From: Nocardioides daejeonensis
Lineage (GTDB): Bacteria; Actinomycetota; Actinomycetes; Propionibacteriales; Nocardioidaceae
Assembly (NCBI RefSeq): GCF_003194585.1
Contig: NZ_QHKZ01000005.1
Coordinates: 1 to 64,000, forward strand
Direction of reading: 5' to 3'
DNA: 64,000 bases
Under the pieces are notes generated by a model, which saw only the letters and a program-made list of their open reading frames with translations, had not been told where the DNA came from and ran no database searches. The translations under genes and the position numbers were made by a program. Each line of letters starts with the position of its first letter. The first letter of the stretch is position 1. Of the stretch, positions 1 through 8,564 are shown piece by piece.

Positions 1-266
1 ATGGAGTGCATGCCGTAGGTGTCGAGGTAGTAGGGGAACCTCGAGGAGCAGCCGATGCCGGAGATGAAGACGACGTTCTCGCGGCGGATGTTGAGTTCGG
101 GGAGGAAGCCTTGGACGGCTTTGAGGACGGCGTAGTCGCCGCAGCCGGGGCACCAGCGGACTTCTTGGTCGCTGGTGAAGTCCTTGCCGGTGAGTTTCTC
201 GCCCTCGGCCAGTGTGGGGACACCGTCGGTGCCCAGGGCGGGCAGGCCCAGATCGATGGTCGTCAT
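1..266 (-). CDS. korB: 2-oxoacid:ferredoxin oxidoreductase, beta subunit (partial)
   Basis: This is the N-terminal 88 residues of the thiamine-diphosphate-binding beta subunit of a 2-oxoglutarate-type ferredoxin oxidoreductase; the gene runs off the left edge. The motif [11 protein letters not shown] at residues 38-48 and the [11 protein letters not shown] stretch near residue 75 are family hallmarks for cofactor and cluster binding. With KorA it oxidatively decarboxylates a 2-oxoacid to acyl-CoA and reduces ferredoxin in the cytoplasm. Its ATG shares one base with the stop of the ferredoxin gene (TGATG), so korA, ferredoxin and korB form one translationally coupled operon. 2-Oxoglutarate as substrate is inferred from the family. 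Confidence 0.94.
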   Translation of the reverse strand, partial: MTTIDLGLPALGTDGVPTLAEGEKLTGKDFTSDQEVRWCPGCGDYAVLKAVQGFLPELNIRRENVVFISGIGCSSRFPYYLDTYGMHS

Positions 267-583
267 CAGTTCGCCTCCTCGAGCGTGCTGACAGCAGGGT
301 GGTCGTCGGTCAGCAGACCGTGCGCACCCGCGCCGCCGGGCGAGCCGATGGAGGCGAACACCTCGGCGTTGATGGCGAGATATCCGGTGCTGTCCTCGGG
401 CAGGTCGTCCTCGTAGAAGATCGCCTCCTGCGGGCATACCGGCTCGCAGGCGCCGCAGTCGACGCACTCGTCGGGCTGGATGTAGAGCATCCGTGGGCCT
501 TCGTAGATGCAGTCGACGGGACACTCGTCTACGCAGGCACGGTCCTTCACGTCCACGCAGTCCTGGTTGATGACGTAGGTCAT
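266..583 (-). CDS. fdxA: 7Fe/8Fe ferredoxin of the FdxA type
   Basis: This 105-residue ferredoxin lies between korA and korB. Eight cysteines (9, 17, 21, 25 and 40, 43, 46, 50) can ligate two iron-sulfur clusters, and the C-x2-C-x2-C-x3-C-P set at 40-51 is the classic second-cluster motif. The N-terminal pattern [10 protein letters not shown] is typical of actinobacterial FdxA. AAGGAG precedes the ATG, which overlaps the korA stop as ATGA. Its position makes it the likely electron acceptor of KorAB. The C-terminal 35 residues (from about 70) are a low-similarity tail. Whether it carries a [3Fe-4S] plus a [4Fe-4S] cluster or two [4Fe-4S] clusters cannot be read from the sequence. Confidence 0.93.
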   Translation of the reverse strand: MTYVINQDCVDVKDRACVDECPVDCIYEGPRMLYIQPDECVDCGACEPVCPQEAIFYEDDLPEDSTGYLAINAEVFASIGSPGGAGAHGLLTDDHPAVSTLEEAN

Positions 584-2475
584 GCCCGGGCTCCTTCGAC
601 ATAGGTGAGCAGGTCGGCACAGAGGGCTTCGGCACCGAAGGGCAGTCCGCGGACACTGGTCAGGGACTGCACGTCGACCAGGTATTCCGCGCGCAGCATC
701 CGGGAGAGCTGGCCCAGGTTCATCTCGGGGCAGACCACGCGGCTGTAACGGCGCAGGATCTCGCCGAGGTCATTGGGCAGCGGGTTGAGATGCCGCAGGT
801 GCACCTGAGCGATCGAGTGGCCGGCCTTGCGTACGCGCCGGCAGGCGGCACCGATCGGACCGTACGTCGACCCCCACCCGATCACCAGCACCTCGGCGTC
901 GCCGGTCGGGTCGTCGACCTCCAGCGGGGGCAGCGACGTGGCGATCGCGTCGACCTTGGCCTGACGGGTGCGGACCATGAGGTCGTGGTTGGCCGGGTCG
1001 TAGGAGATGTTGCCGTGGCCGTCGCCCTTCTCCAGCCCGCCGATGCGGTGCTCGAGACCCGGCGTACCGGGAATCGCCCAGGGGCGGGCCAGGGTCTCGG
1101 GGTCGCGAAGGTAGGGCCAGAACTCGTCCGGCTCGCCGGTGGTCGAGCCTGCCGAGACTCGGTTCGGTCCGGTCGCGAAGTCGGGCTCGATCTGCGGCAG
1201 GCTGCTCACGTCGGGGATCCGCCACGGCTCGGAGCCGTTGGCCAGGTAGCCGTCACTGAGCAGCATGACCGGCGTTCGGTAGGTGATCGCGATCCTGGAT
1301 GCCTCGATCGCGGCGTCGAAGCAGTCGGAGGGGGACTGGGCGGCGATGACCGGGATCGGAGCCTCGCCGTTGCGTCCGTACATCGCTTGCATGAGGTCGG
1401 ACTGCTCGGTCTTGGTGGGAAGTCCGGTGGAGGGTCCGCCGCGCTGGACATCGATGACCAGGAGCGGGAGCTCGGTCATCACGGCGAGGCCGATCGCCTC
1501 CGACTTCAATGCGACACCCGGCCCAGAGGTGGCCGTGACCGCCAATGAGCCGGCGAACGAGGCACCGACGGCAGCTCCCACTGCGGCGATCTCGTCCTCG
1601 GCCTGGAAGGTGGTGACGTCGAAGTCCTTGTGCTTGCTCAGCTCGTGCAGGATGTCGCTCGCCGGGGTGATCGGATAGGCACCGAGTAGCACCGGAAGGC
1701 CGGAGAGACGCCCCGCCGCCACGATGCCGTAGGAGAGCGCGGTGTTGCCGGTGATGTTCCGGTACCGGCCGGCAGGGGCAGCAGCGGGCTTCACGACGTA
1801 GGAGACGGCGAAGGTCTCGGTGGTCTCGCCGAAGTTCCAGCCGGCGCGCAAAGCCGCGACGTTGGCGTCGCGGATGGTGGGTTTGGTGCCGAACTTCTCG
1901 GCGAGGTACGACTCGGTGCCTGCCACCTCCCGGCCGTAGAGCCAGGAGACCAGGCCGAGCGCGAACATGTTCTTGCAGCGCGCGGCGTCCTTGCGCGAGA
2001 GCTCGAACTCCTTGACCGCCTCGACCGTCATGCCGGTCAGGTCGATCGCGTGCATCGCGAACTCGCCCAGCTCGGAACCCGGCTCGTCCAGCGTGGCCAG
2101 GGGGTCGGTGTCATAGCCGACCTTGGTCAGGTTGCGCTTGGTGAACTCGTGGGTGTCGACGATGACGGTCGCGCCCTTCGGCAGATCGCCCACGTTGGCC
2201 TTCAGTGCTGCCGGGTTCATCGCCACCAGCACGTCTGGTCGGTCGCCAGGGGTGAGGATGTCGTAGCTGGCGAAGTGCAGTTGGAAACTGCTCACGCCGG
2301 GGATCGTGCCCTGGGGCGCCCGGATCTCCGCGGGGAAGTTGGGCAGCGTGGACAGGTCGTTGCCGAAGACCGCCGCCTCCTGGGTGAACCGGTCACCCGT
2401 CAGCTGCATGCCGTCGCCGGAGTCGCCGGCGAAGCGGATCACGACCCGATCGAGCTCATTCACGGTGCGGGACAC
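580..2475 (-). CDS. korA: 2-oxoacid:ferredoxin oxidoreductase, alpha subunit
   Basis: This is a fused gamma-alpha type subunit of about 631 residues, the usual size for actinobacterial KorA. The N-terminal gamma domain carries [15 protein letters not shown], and the alpha region has [18 protein letters not shown] and the VFFQ-like [14 protein letters not shown] region typical of pyruvate/2-oxoglutarate oxidoreductases. The GTG at 2475 is chosen because AGGAG lies just upstream; another GTG at 2463 is possible, and an in-frame upstream extension to 2532 lacks a ribosome site. It acts with KorB and the ferredoxin between them to couple 2-oxoacid oxidation to ferredoxin reduction. The promoter carries one of the shared A/T-rich boxes of this island. 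Confidence 0.94.
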   Translation of the reverse strand: MSRTVNELDRVVIRFAGDSGDGMQLTGDRFTQEAAVFGNDLSTLPNFPAEIRAPQGTIPGVSSFQLHFASYDILTPGDRPDVLVAMNPAALKANVGDLPKGATVIVDTHEFTKRNLTKVGYDTDPLATLDEPGSELGEFAMHAIDLTGMTVEAVKEFELSRKDAARCKNMFALGLVSWLYGREVAGTESYLAEKFGTKPTIRDANVAALRAGWNFGETTETFAVSYVVKPAAAPAGRYRNITGNTALSYGIVAAGRLSGLPVLLGAYPITPASDILHELSKHKDFDVTTFQAEDEIAAVGAAVGASFAGSLAVTATSGPGVALKSEAIGLAVMTELPLLVIDVQRGGPSTGLPTKTEQSDLMQAMYGRNGEAPIPVIAAQSPSDCFDAAIEASRIAITYRTPVMLLSDGYLANGSEPWRIPDVSSLPQIEPDFATGPNRVSAGSTTGEPDEFWPYLRDPETLARPWAIPGTPGLEHRIGGLEKGDGHGNISYDPANHDLMVRTRQAKVDAIATSLPPLEVDDPTGDAEVLVIGWGSTYGPIGAACRRVRKAGHSIAQVHLRHLNPLPNDLGEILRRYSRVVCPEMNLGQLSRMLRAEYLVDVQSLTSVRGLPFGAEALCADLLTYVEGARA

Positions 2476-2481
2476 GGTGCT

Positions 2482-2499
2482 CCTATCTCTGATAATGAT
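2482..2499 (-). promoter_or_regulatory. Shared regulatory box, copy 1 (korA / SDR divergent promoter)
   Basis: Read on the minus strand this is ATCATTATCAGAGATAGG. It shares TCATTATCAG and the following ATAG with the box at 14278-14295. It lies between the divergent korA and SDR genes and overlaps A/T-rich sequence that could serve as -10 elements in both directions. Operator function is inferred only from its recurrence at other promoters of the island. Confidence 0.5.
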
Positions 2500-2547
2500 A
2501 CTACGGTAAAGTCGTGCGCGGCGGAGTGTCAATGGAGGAGGTCCGGA

Positions 2548-3324
2548 ATGGCACGGCAGGTCTCATCCGCGCTCGTGACCGGGGGAGCACGCGGTATAGG
2601 TGCCGCGATCGCCGAGGGGGTGATTGCTGGCGGCGGACGCGTCGTCGTGGCTGACGTCGACGACGAGGCGGGTCTGGCGCTGGTTGGCCGGCTCGGAGCC
2701 GCCGCGCGGTTCATCCACTGCGATGTGACCTCGGAGAGCCAGGTCGCGGCAGCCGTGGACCTCGCCGCCGAGGCAGCGCCGGTCGACGCCGTCTTCGCCA
2801 ACGCGGGTGCGGTGGGCACCATCGGACGGATCGAGGAGCATGCGCTCGAGGACTACCGCCGCACCATGGACCTGCTGCTCACCAGCGTCTTCCTCACCGT
2901 CAAGCATGCCGTGCGGGTCATGCGTCCGCACGGAGCCGGCGCGATCGTCTGCACCGGCAGCGTCGCCTCGCTCCGTGGTGGTCTCGGCCCACACGTCTAC
3001 ACAGCCGCGAAGCATGCCGTGAAAGGACTGGTGGAGTCGGTCGCCGTCGACATCGTGCGTGACGGACTGACGATCAACGCCATCGCGCCCGGTGGCGCGG
3101 TCACCTCGCTGGCTGCGGGACTGATGGGCGACCGCGACGATCTCGAGACGCCGTACCGCCGGCTGGCGGAGGCCTCGGCCAGTGGCGTGCCCACGACCGC
3201 CGCCGACGTCGCCGACGCCGCCCTCTTCCTCGCCGGCGCTTCGCGGATCAACGGTGCCTGCCTGGTCGTCGACGGCGGCGACAGTGTCCTCGGCAACGCC
3301 GGGCGCGCCAGCTACTACGTCTGA
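2548..3324 (+). CDS. Short-chain dehydrogenase/reductase (SDR)
   Basis: This 258-residue classical SDR has the cofactor motif TGGARGIG at residues 11-18, NAG near 85-87, and catalytic Ser138, Tyr151 and Lys155 (YTAAK). Such enzymes oxidise or reduce an alcohol/ketone pair with NAD(P)H in the cytoplasm; here a hydroxyacyl-CoA or ring alcohol is likely from context. GGAGGAGG lies 6 bases before the ATG at 2548. The long in-frame extension upstream to 2050 is opposite korA and has no support. It is divergent from korA and shares the boxed promoter region. The SPAGVMGG-like VASLRGG region resembles the SDR at 15823, suggesting related substrates. Confidence 0.9.
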   Translation: MARQVSSALVTGGARGIGAAIAEGVIAGGGRVVVADVDDEAGLALVGRLGAAARFIHCDVTSESQVAAAVDLAAEAAPVDAVFANAGAVGTIGRIEEHALEDYRRTMDLLLTSVFLTVKHAVRVMRPHGAGAIVCTGSVASLRGGLGPHVYTAAKHAVKGLVESVAVDIVRDGLTINAIAPGGAVTSLAAGLMGDRDDLETPYRRLAEASASGVPTTAADVADAALFLAGASRINGACLVVDGGDSVLGNAGRASYYV

Positions 3325-3384
3325 CTCGGAGGCTTAGCGCACTCCCCGCAGATCGAGACCGGTGCTGCGGGGTGGCTCCTCGGG

Positions 3385-3480
3385 GGTCGAGCTTGTCGAG
3401 ACCGGTGTTGCGGGGGTGGCTCCTCGGGGGTCGAGCTTGTCGAGACCTGTTGCGGTAGGTGGTCGACAAGCTCGATCACC
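3385..3480. repeat. REP-like intergenic elements
   Basis: Two direct copies of GGTCGAGCTTGTCGAGACC (3385-3403 and 3429-3447) are followed by an inverted variant, GGTCGACAAGCTCGATCACC, at 3461-3480. They fill the gap between the convergent SDR and OYE-like genes. The same unit recurs at least six times in the window, always between genes, as expected of repetitive extragenic palindromes. Confidence 0.85.
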
Positions 3481-3488
3481 GGAGTCGA

Positions 3489-5447
3489 CTACAGGGTCAG
3501 GGCGAGTTCCCGGGCCTGCTTGGTAGCGAAGACCATGCGGCGCGGCGCGTAGGCGTCGCCGAGGAGGTCGGCGCGGACGCCCTGCTCACGGAGCTGGTCG
3601 TGCAGGGCGGAGTGGGGCACCGCGCCGCAGGAGAGCACGACCGAGTCCACAGGGCTGAGCGTCCGCTCGGCACCGGAGTACACGTGACGCAACGTGACCT
3701 GGCCAGACTCGATCAGCGTGGGCTGCAGGGAGCCGTGCAGGGCGACACCGCCCCGGTCCAGGCGAGCCAGGATCGAGCCCAGCAGGTAACGGCTCACGAG
3801 GGGTGCGGGACCCGGCGTACCCTGCACCAGGGTGACCCGGTGGCCGCGTTCGGCGAGGAAGTCCGCGACCGAGAGAGGTGGCAGGTGGTCGTCCTGCGCC
3901 ACTACGAGCACGTGCTCGCCAAGCTCGTCGGCCGCAACCTCTCCGGTGAGCACGGCTACGGAGGTGTGCACGTGCGGCAGCTCGACCCCGGTGATCTCGG
4001 GTCGGCGCGGCGTGGCGCCGGTGGCGACCACGACCCGGTCGGCGCCGAAGGCCAGGACTGCGTCGACAGTCGCCGTACGGCTCTTCTCCACGGTCACCCC
4101 GGCGCGTCGCAACCTGTGCTCCTGCCACTCCAGGAAGGAGAGGTAGTCCTCGTGCCGCGGCGCCTGCGCGGCACTCCGGAGCTGGCCGCCGAGCGTCTCG
4201 CTCTGCTCCCAGAGGGTGACCCGGTGGCCGCGCTCGGCCGCGATCCCGGCCACTTCCATGCCGGCAGGTCCGCCGCCCACCACCAGCACGGTGCCAGGGT
4301 GCTTCGCCGGCTGCTGGGCGTGATCAGCCTCCCTGCCTGCCTCGGGGTTCACTGCGCACGAGAAGGGGGTGCCGTCGACGATTCGGCGGCTGATGCATTC
4401 GTTTCCGCCCACGCACGGGCGGATCTCCTCGGGCCGTCCCTCCTGTGCCTTCACCAGCAGCTTGCCGTCGGCAATCACGGCGCGCGCCATGCCCACGAAG
4501 TCCACGTGCCCGGCGGCGAGCAGCTCCTCAGCCACGGCTGGTCCGGTCACCCGGCCGGTGTAGCCAACCGGGATGGAGACGGCGGCGGTCACGGGAGCGG
4601 CGAGGTCGGACCACTCGGCAGGGCGGTGGTGCTGCGACTGGATGTAGCTCGGGTCGCCCCACGGGCTTCCGATCGCACAGCTGAGGTAGTCGACGTAGCC
4701 GCTCGCCTCCAGGGCGCGGGCGATCTCGACGGCGCCGCCGGCTCCCTCGACGTCGTACCCACCGGGCTCCTCCTCGCGCAGGTTCAGGCGTACGCCGACG
4801 ATCCGGTCGGGGCCCATCGCCCGGCGCAGCTCGGCGAGGATCCGCAGCGGGAAGCGGAGGCGGCCGTCGAGGTTGCCGCCGTACTCGTCCTCGCGCCGGT
4901 TGGTCAGCGGGGAGAGGAAGTACTCGAGCATGTCGTCGTGGTTGAGGTGGAGCTCGACGCCGTCCGCGCCGGCGAGCGCGATCTGCTCTGCGCCGTGGGC
5001 GTACTCGGCGACGAACCAGTCGATCTCCTCGCGGGTCAGCGTGTGCGGCACTTGGTTGACGACGGGTCCGCTGAGCACGGACGAGGCGCCGTGCGGCATG
5101 CCGCCCTGCAGGATCATCTGGACGGTGAGAATGGTGTCGTCGCGATGCAGTACCTCGGCCAGCCGCCCGACCCGGTCGAGGAAGTAGGGCTGCCGGAAGT
5201 GCCCGTCGGACTGAGCGCCCACGCCAGTGGGCTCGAAGCCGGGAACCAGGCTGTTGCGGACATGGGCGGAGACGCCGTCGACCCATCCCGCGGAGGTGCG
5301 CTCGGCCCAGTAGCCGATATGCCGTTCCGCCTCGAGGTCAGTGCCCCACAAGGTGGAGACGACGTGGGCGTGCGGCGGCAGCATGACGCGGTTCTTCACC
5401 GTGCGGGAGCCGATCTGGAGGGGGCGGAACAGGTGCGGGAACGTCAA
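3489..5447 (-). CDS. OYE-family NADH:flavin oxidoreductase / 2,4-dienoyl-CoA-reductase-like, altered Fe-S motif
   Basis: This protein of about 652 residues has an FMN-binding TIM barrel (FPHLFRPLQIGSRTVKNR at the N-terminus, HLNHDDMLEYFLSPLTNRREDEYGG in the middle) followed by an FAD/NAD-binding half starting at VLVVGGGPAGMEVAGIAA. Relatives reduce activated C=C bonds of dienoyl-CoA or steroid-like enones, or demethylate amines (trimethylamine dehydrogenase). The [4Fe-4S] segment reads CVGGNECISRR then C twelve residues later, so the second cysteine of the usual CIGCNxC motif is glycine. TTG at 5447 is chosen because GAGAGGAG precedes it at ideal spacing; GTG at 5474 is in frame. It is divergent from the acyl-CoA dehydrogenase at 5542 across a perfect palindrome. 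Confidence 0.9.
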   Translation of the reverse strand: MTFPHLFRPLQIGSRTVKNRVMLPPHAHVVSTLWGTDLEAERHIGYWAERTSAGWVDGVSAHVRNSLVPGFEPTGVGAQSDGHFRQPYFLDRVGRLAEVLHRDDTILTVQMILQGGMPHGASSVLSGPVVNQVPHTLTREEIDWFVAEYAHGAEQIALAGADGVELHLNHDDMLEYFLSPLTNRREDEYGGNLDGRLRFPLRILAELRRAMGPDRIVGVRLNLREEEPGGYDVEGAGGAVEIARALEASGYVDYLSCAIGSPWGDPSYIQSQHHRPAEWSDLAAPVTAAVSIPVGYTGRVTGPAVAEELLAAGHVDFVGMARAVIADGKLLVKAQEGRPEEIRPCVGGNECISRRIVDGTPFSCAVNPEAGREADHAQQPAKHPGTVLVVGGGPAGMEVAGIAAERGHRVTLWEQSETLGGQLRSAAQAPRHEDYLSFLEWQEHRLRRAGVTVEKSRTATVDAVLAFGADRVVVATGATPRRPEITGVELPHVHTSVAVLTGEVAADELGEHVLVVAQDDHLPPLSVADFLAERGHRVTLVQGTPGPAPLVSRYLLGSILARLDRGGVALHGSLQPTLIESGQVTLRHVYSGAERTLSPVDSVVLSCGAVPHSALHDQLREQGVRADLLGDAYAPRRMVFATKQARELALTL

Positions 5448-5487
5448 GGCGGACTCCTCTCCCGGGCACCACACACTGTGGCGCCGA

Positions 5488-5508
5488 TCATGAATATGGT
5501 ATTCATGA
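5488..5508. promoter_or_regulatory. Perfect 9-3-9 inverted repeat, probable operator
   Basis: The arms TCATGAATA (5488-5496) and TATTCATGA (5500-5508) are exact reverse complements around TGG. It sits midway between the divergent OYE-like gene and the double-domain acyl-CoA dehydrogenase. Symmetry of this length is typical of a dimeric repressor site, for example TetR. No adjacent regulator gene identifies the protein that binds it. Confidence 0.65.
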
Positions 5509-5541
5509 ATAGTCCGATGTTGGCAAGGAACGGGTGACGAG

Positions 5542-7632
5542 ATGACAGACAGTGGCTCCGAGGTCGAGGACTTCCGTCGTGCGGTCGCCGGCGTGCTCGA
5601 GGGACTGTGGCCTACGGCGGTCGAGGCGGGTGAGGCCGACGCCGCGAAGCTGACCGAGGCCGCGGTGCAGCAGGGCTGGTACCAGCTCGGCGAGGCAGGC
5701 GCGATCGACTACCTGATCGGTGCCGTCCGCGTGCTGGGGCAGCGTGCCTGCCCGCTTCCGCTCGCCGACGCGTACGTCGCTGCTCGCCTCTTCTCCGAGC
5801 AGGCAGAGGCGATCGGATTCGGCGAGCTCCGGCCGGTTGTCGTGGCACGTGAGGCCGGTGCGCTGGTCGACGATCTCGGCACCGCCACCCACCTGCTGGT
5901 GCTGGACGACGCGACGCGGACGGCGACACTGCGGCCGGTGGCCTCCGCGGAGCCGCGCGAGGGCCTCGCCGTCCCGGCGCTCACCGCGGTGACGGGCGGT
6001 GAGTCGATCGCCGCCACTGAAGTCGACGCCTCCGAATGGTCCCGGACGGTCGCGGTACTGCGGCTGGCGGTAGCCGCCCGGGCGGTCGCGGCTGCCGGTC
6101 GTGCCCACGAGCTGGCCGTCGAGCATGCGCAGGTCCGGGAGCAGTTCGGCAAGGTCATCGGCGGGTTCGGCGCCGTGCAGCAGCGGGTCGCGTCCTGCCA
6201 CATCGAGCTCTCCGCGAGCGGGGCGCTCCTCGACGAGGCCGTCGGCGCCCTTCTGGCCGAGCGGAAGGACGCCCCGCTGGCCGCGGCACTGGCCGCCCGT
6301 CACGCGCGCACGGCGGCCCAGCGGATCATTGCCGGTGCCCAGCACACGCTCGGCGCCGTTGGCTTCTTCGAGGAGCACGAGGCCTCCTGGCTCTTCCGCC
6401 GGGTCCACGCCGACGTCTCCCACCTCGGCGCCGCCCTCCTGGACGACCGACGGTCCGACGGGGTTGCCGGCCGGCTGCTGGACGGTGAGTCCCTGCCGCA
6501 CTTCCATCTCGGTGGACAGGCCGAGCGCTTCCGCGAGGAGGTGCGCGCGTTGCTCGCTCGCCATCGACGCGCCGATGCGGACCCGGCAGGCGGCGTGCTT
6601 GCGGAGTACGACGCCGAGGCCCTACGCACCGAGATGGACGAGCAGGCACTCTTCGCCCTCAACTGGCCCGAGGAGCACGGGGGACGCGTCGTCTCGGTCG
6701 AGGAGCAGGTCGTGCTCCATGAGGAGATGAAGTACGCCGGCGGTCCGGTCGACCGCTCGATGAGCGCGACGATGCTGATCGGACACTCGCTGTTGCGCCA
6801 CGGCACCGCCGACCAGAAGGCGCAGTTCCTGCCGCTGCTGCATGCGGGGCAGATGGCTTTCTGCCTCGGCTACTCCGAGCCGGAGGCCGGCTCCGACCTG
6901 GCCTCGTTGCGCACCCGGGCCGTGCGCGACGGCGACGAGTGGGTGATCGACGGCCAGAAGCTGTGGACCACCCGCGGGCACACGGCCTCCCACGTGTGGC
7001 TCGCCGTACGTACCGATCCGGCGGCGACCCCGCGGCACGCGGGCATCACCATCTTCCTGGTGCCGATGGACACGCCCGGGATCACCGTGCAGCAGCACGT
7101 CGCCCTGTCGGGGGAGATCTCCTGCACCGTCTTCTACGACCGGGTGCGGGTGCCCGACTCGTGTCGCGTCGGCGAGGTCAACGGCGGCTGGAAGGTCATC
7201 ACCGATGCGCTCACCGCCGAGCGCGTCGTGATGGGTGGCGTCGCCGCGACGCTGCGTCGCCACTTTGACGAGACGGTGGCGCTGTTGCGTGACCGGGTCG
7301 CCGGCGGCGGCGAGGTGGACGCCCTCGATCGCGACCGGATCGGCTGGGCCGCCTCCCGGCTTCAGGCCGCTCGTGCGTTGGTGTTGCGGGCGACCCGTTC
7401 GATGGATGGGGGAGGGGACGCGCGGATCGCTGGCCCGATGGCCGCGGTGCTCAGTGGCGATCTCGCCGAGGAGTTGGGCCGCACCTGCCTCGACGTACTC
7501 GGTCCGGTAGCCATGCTCGCGGGTCGATATGAGGCTGCGCTCCGGGTGGCTCCTATGTATGTCATCGGAGGCGGCACCAACGACATCCAGCGCGGAATCA
7601 TCGCCCGCGGTCTGGGCCTGCCCCGCGAGTGA
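5542..7632 (+). CDS. Double-domain (fused) acyl-CoA dehydrogenase, FadE34-like architecture
   Basis: This 696-residue protein contains two acyl-CoA dehydrogenase (ACAD) units in tandem. The first (about 1-300) is degenerate, with a C-terminal-type helical region including REQFGKVIGGFGAVQQR. The second (about 310-696) is complete, with the FAD/substrate loop CLGYSEPEAGSDLASLRTRA and the C-terminal signature YVIGGGTNDIQRGII. The usual YEGT catalytic glutamate is replaced by glycine; a glutamate in LTAERVVMGG could act as in isovaleryl-CoA dehydrogenase. This fused layout is known from the mycobacterial cholesterol side-chain enzyme FadE34, which supports action on a bulky acyl-CoA. It is probably co-transcribed with the SDR at 7673. 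The ATG at 5542 follows AAGGAA at a rather long distance. Confidence 0.9.
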   Translation: MTDSGSEVEDFRRAVAGVLEGLWPTAVEAGEADAAKLTEAAVQQGWYQLGEAGAIDYLIGAVRVLGQRACPLPLADAYVAARLFSEQAEAIGFGELRPVVVAREAGALVDDLGTATHLLVLDDATRTATLRPVASAEPREGLAVPALTAVTGGESIAATEVDASEWSRTVAVLRLAVAARAVAAAGRAHELAVEHAQVREQFGKVIGGFGAVQQRVASCHIELSASGALLDEAVGALLAERKDAPLAAALAARHARTAAQRIIAGAQHTLGAVGFFEEHEASWLFRRVHADVSHLGAALLDDRRSDGVAGRLLDGESLPHFHLGGQAERFREEVRALLARHRRADADPAGGVLAEYDAEALRTEMDEQALFALNWPEEHGGRVVSVEEQVVLHEEMKYAGGPVDRSMSATMLIGHSLLRHGTADQKAQFLPLLHAGQMAFCLGYSEPEAGSDLASLRTRAVRDGDEWVIDGQKLWTTRGHTASHVWLAVRTDPAATPRHAGITIFLVPMDTPGITVQQHVALSGEISCTVFYDRVRVPDSCRVGEVNGGWKVITDALTAERVVMGGVAATLRRHFDETVALLRDRVAGGGEVDALDRDRIGWAASRLQAARALVLRATRSMDGGGDARIAGPMAAVLSGDLAEELGRTCLDVLGPVAMLAGRYEAALRVAPMYVIGGGTNDIQRGIIARGLGLPRE

Positions 7633-7672
7633 GCTGGGTGTGAGCCCACCTGTCGATTGAGAAGGAGCAACG

Positions 7673-8509
7673 ATGCTGGGAGAGAAGCGGATCCTGGTCA
7701 CCGGCGCGGCCCGTGGCATGGGCCGCGAGATCGCGGTGGAGGCCGCCCGTCAGGGCGCGACCCATGTGGGAGTGACCGACGTCGACTCCGGTGGCCTGGA
7801 GGAGTCGGCCGCCCTGGTCCGTGACGCGGGTGCCGAGGCACTGCCGGTCGTCGCCGACCTGCGCTCAGGGCCGGCGATCAGGGCCATGGTCGACCAGGTG
7901 GCCGCCTGGGCGGGTGGGCTCGATGTGCTGGTCAACAATGCCGGGGTGCTCGACCAGGTCTTCACCGCGTCGGATCAGGTTGCCGTCGACACCCTCAGCG
8001 AAGACGCGTGGGACGCGGTCAACGACATCAACCTCAAGGCGGTCTGGCTGGCCACCAAGTACGCCGCGCCTCACCTGCGCGCGTCCGAGCGCGGCCCGAG
8101 CATCGTCAACGCCGCCTCGGTGTCGGGGATGACCGGCGCCGGCATGGCCGCCTACGCAGTCACCAAGGCAGCGGTCATTCAGCTCACCCGCACCACCGCC
8201 ATCAACCTCGCTCCGCACGTGCGCGCCAACTGCTACTCACCCGGTGCGATCAAGACCCCGATGGGTGACTCCCATCTCGCGGTCGCCATCGACCGCCTCG
8301 AACGCGCCCGCGCGATGTACGGCGCCCACCTGATCCCGCGTCGCGGCACCGTCAACGAGATCGCCCAGGTCGTCTGCTTCCTCGCCAGTGACGCCGCCTC
8401 GTTCCTCACCGGCGTCAACGTCCCCGTCGACGGCGGGACCATGGCCTGGCGCGGCCTCCAGGATGTCGAGCTCGACGTCGACCCCGCTGACCTGGACGCC
8501 CTCCGCTGA
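7673..8509 (+). CDS. Short-chain dehydrogenase/reductase
   Basis: This 278-residue SDR has TGAARGMG (10-17), NNAG (88-91) and the catalytic Ser149, Tyr161 and Lys165 (YAVTK). GAAGGAG stands 6 bases before the ATG. It lies 40 bases after the fused acyl-CoA dehydrogenase in the same direction and probably oxidises a hydroxyl formed later in the same pathway. It is a close paralogue of the SDR at 18992: both share RGMG/QGMG, NNAGV, SIVNAASV and the ending VPVDGG-MAWRGL, so they may act on related intermediates. The C-terminal 15 residues are acidic and unique to this copy. Confidence 0.9.
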   Translation: MLGEKRILVTGAARGMGREIAVEAARQGATHVGVTDVDSGGLEESAALVRDAGAEALPVVADLRSGPAIRAMVDQVAAWAGGLDVLVNNAGVLDQVFTASDQVAVDTLSEDAWDAVNDINLKAVWLATKYAAPHLRASERGPSIVNAASVSGMTGAGMAAYAVTKAAVIQLTRTTAINLAPHVRANCYSPGAIKTPMGDSHLAVAIDRLERARAMYGAHLIPRRGTVNEIAQVVCFLASDAASFLTGVNVPVDGGTMAWRGLQDVELDVDPADLDALR

Positions 8510-8525
8510 CCGACCCAGCGCATCA

Positions 8526-8549
8526 GTCTCCCCGCCCGGGCGGGGAGAC
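8526..8549. terminator. Perfect GC-rich palindrome, probable bidirectional terminator
   Basis: GTCTCCCCGCCC (8526-8537) is followed at once by its exact complement GGGCGGGGAGAC (8538-8549). It lies between the convergent SDR (7673) and MDR gene (8565). No T-run follows on either strand, as is common for actinobacterial terminators. Confidence 0.7.
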
Positions 8550-8564
8550 CACAGGGCCGCTTGC

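Noticed and set aside
2050-2547. A longer form of the SDR starting at 2050
   Set aside because: The extension lies opposite korA and has no similarity to SDRs; the ATG at 2548 has a strong ribosome site.
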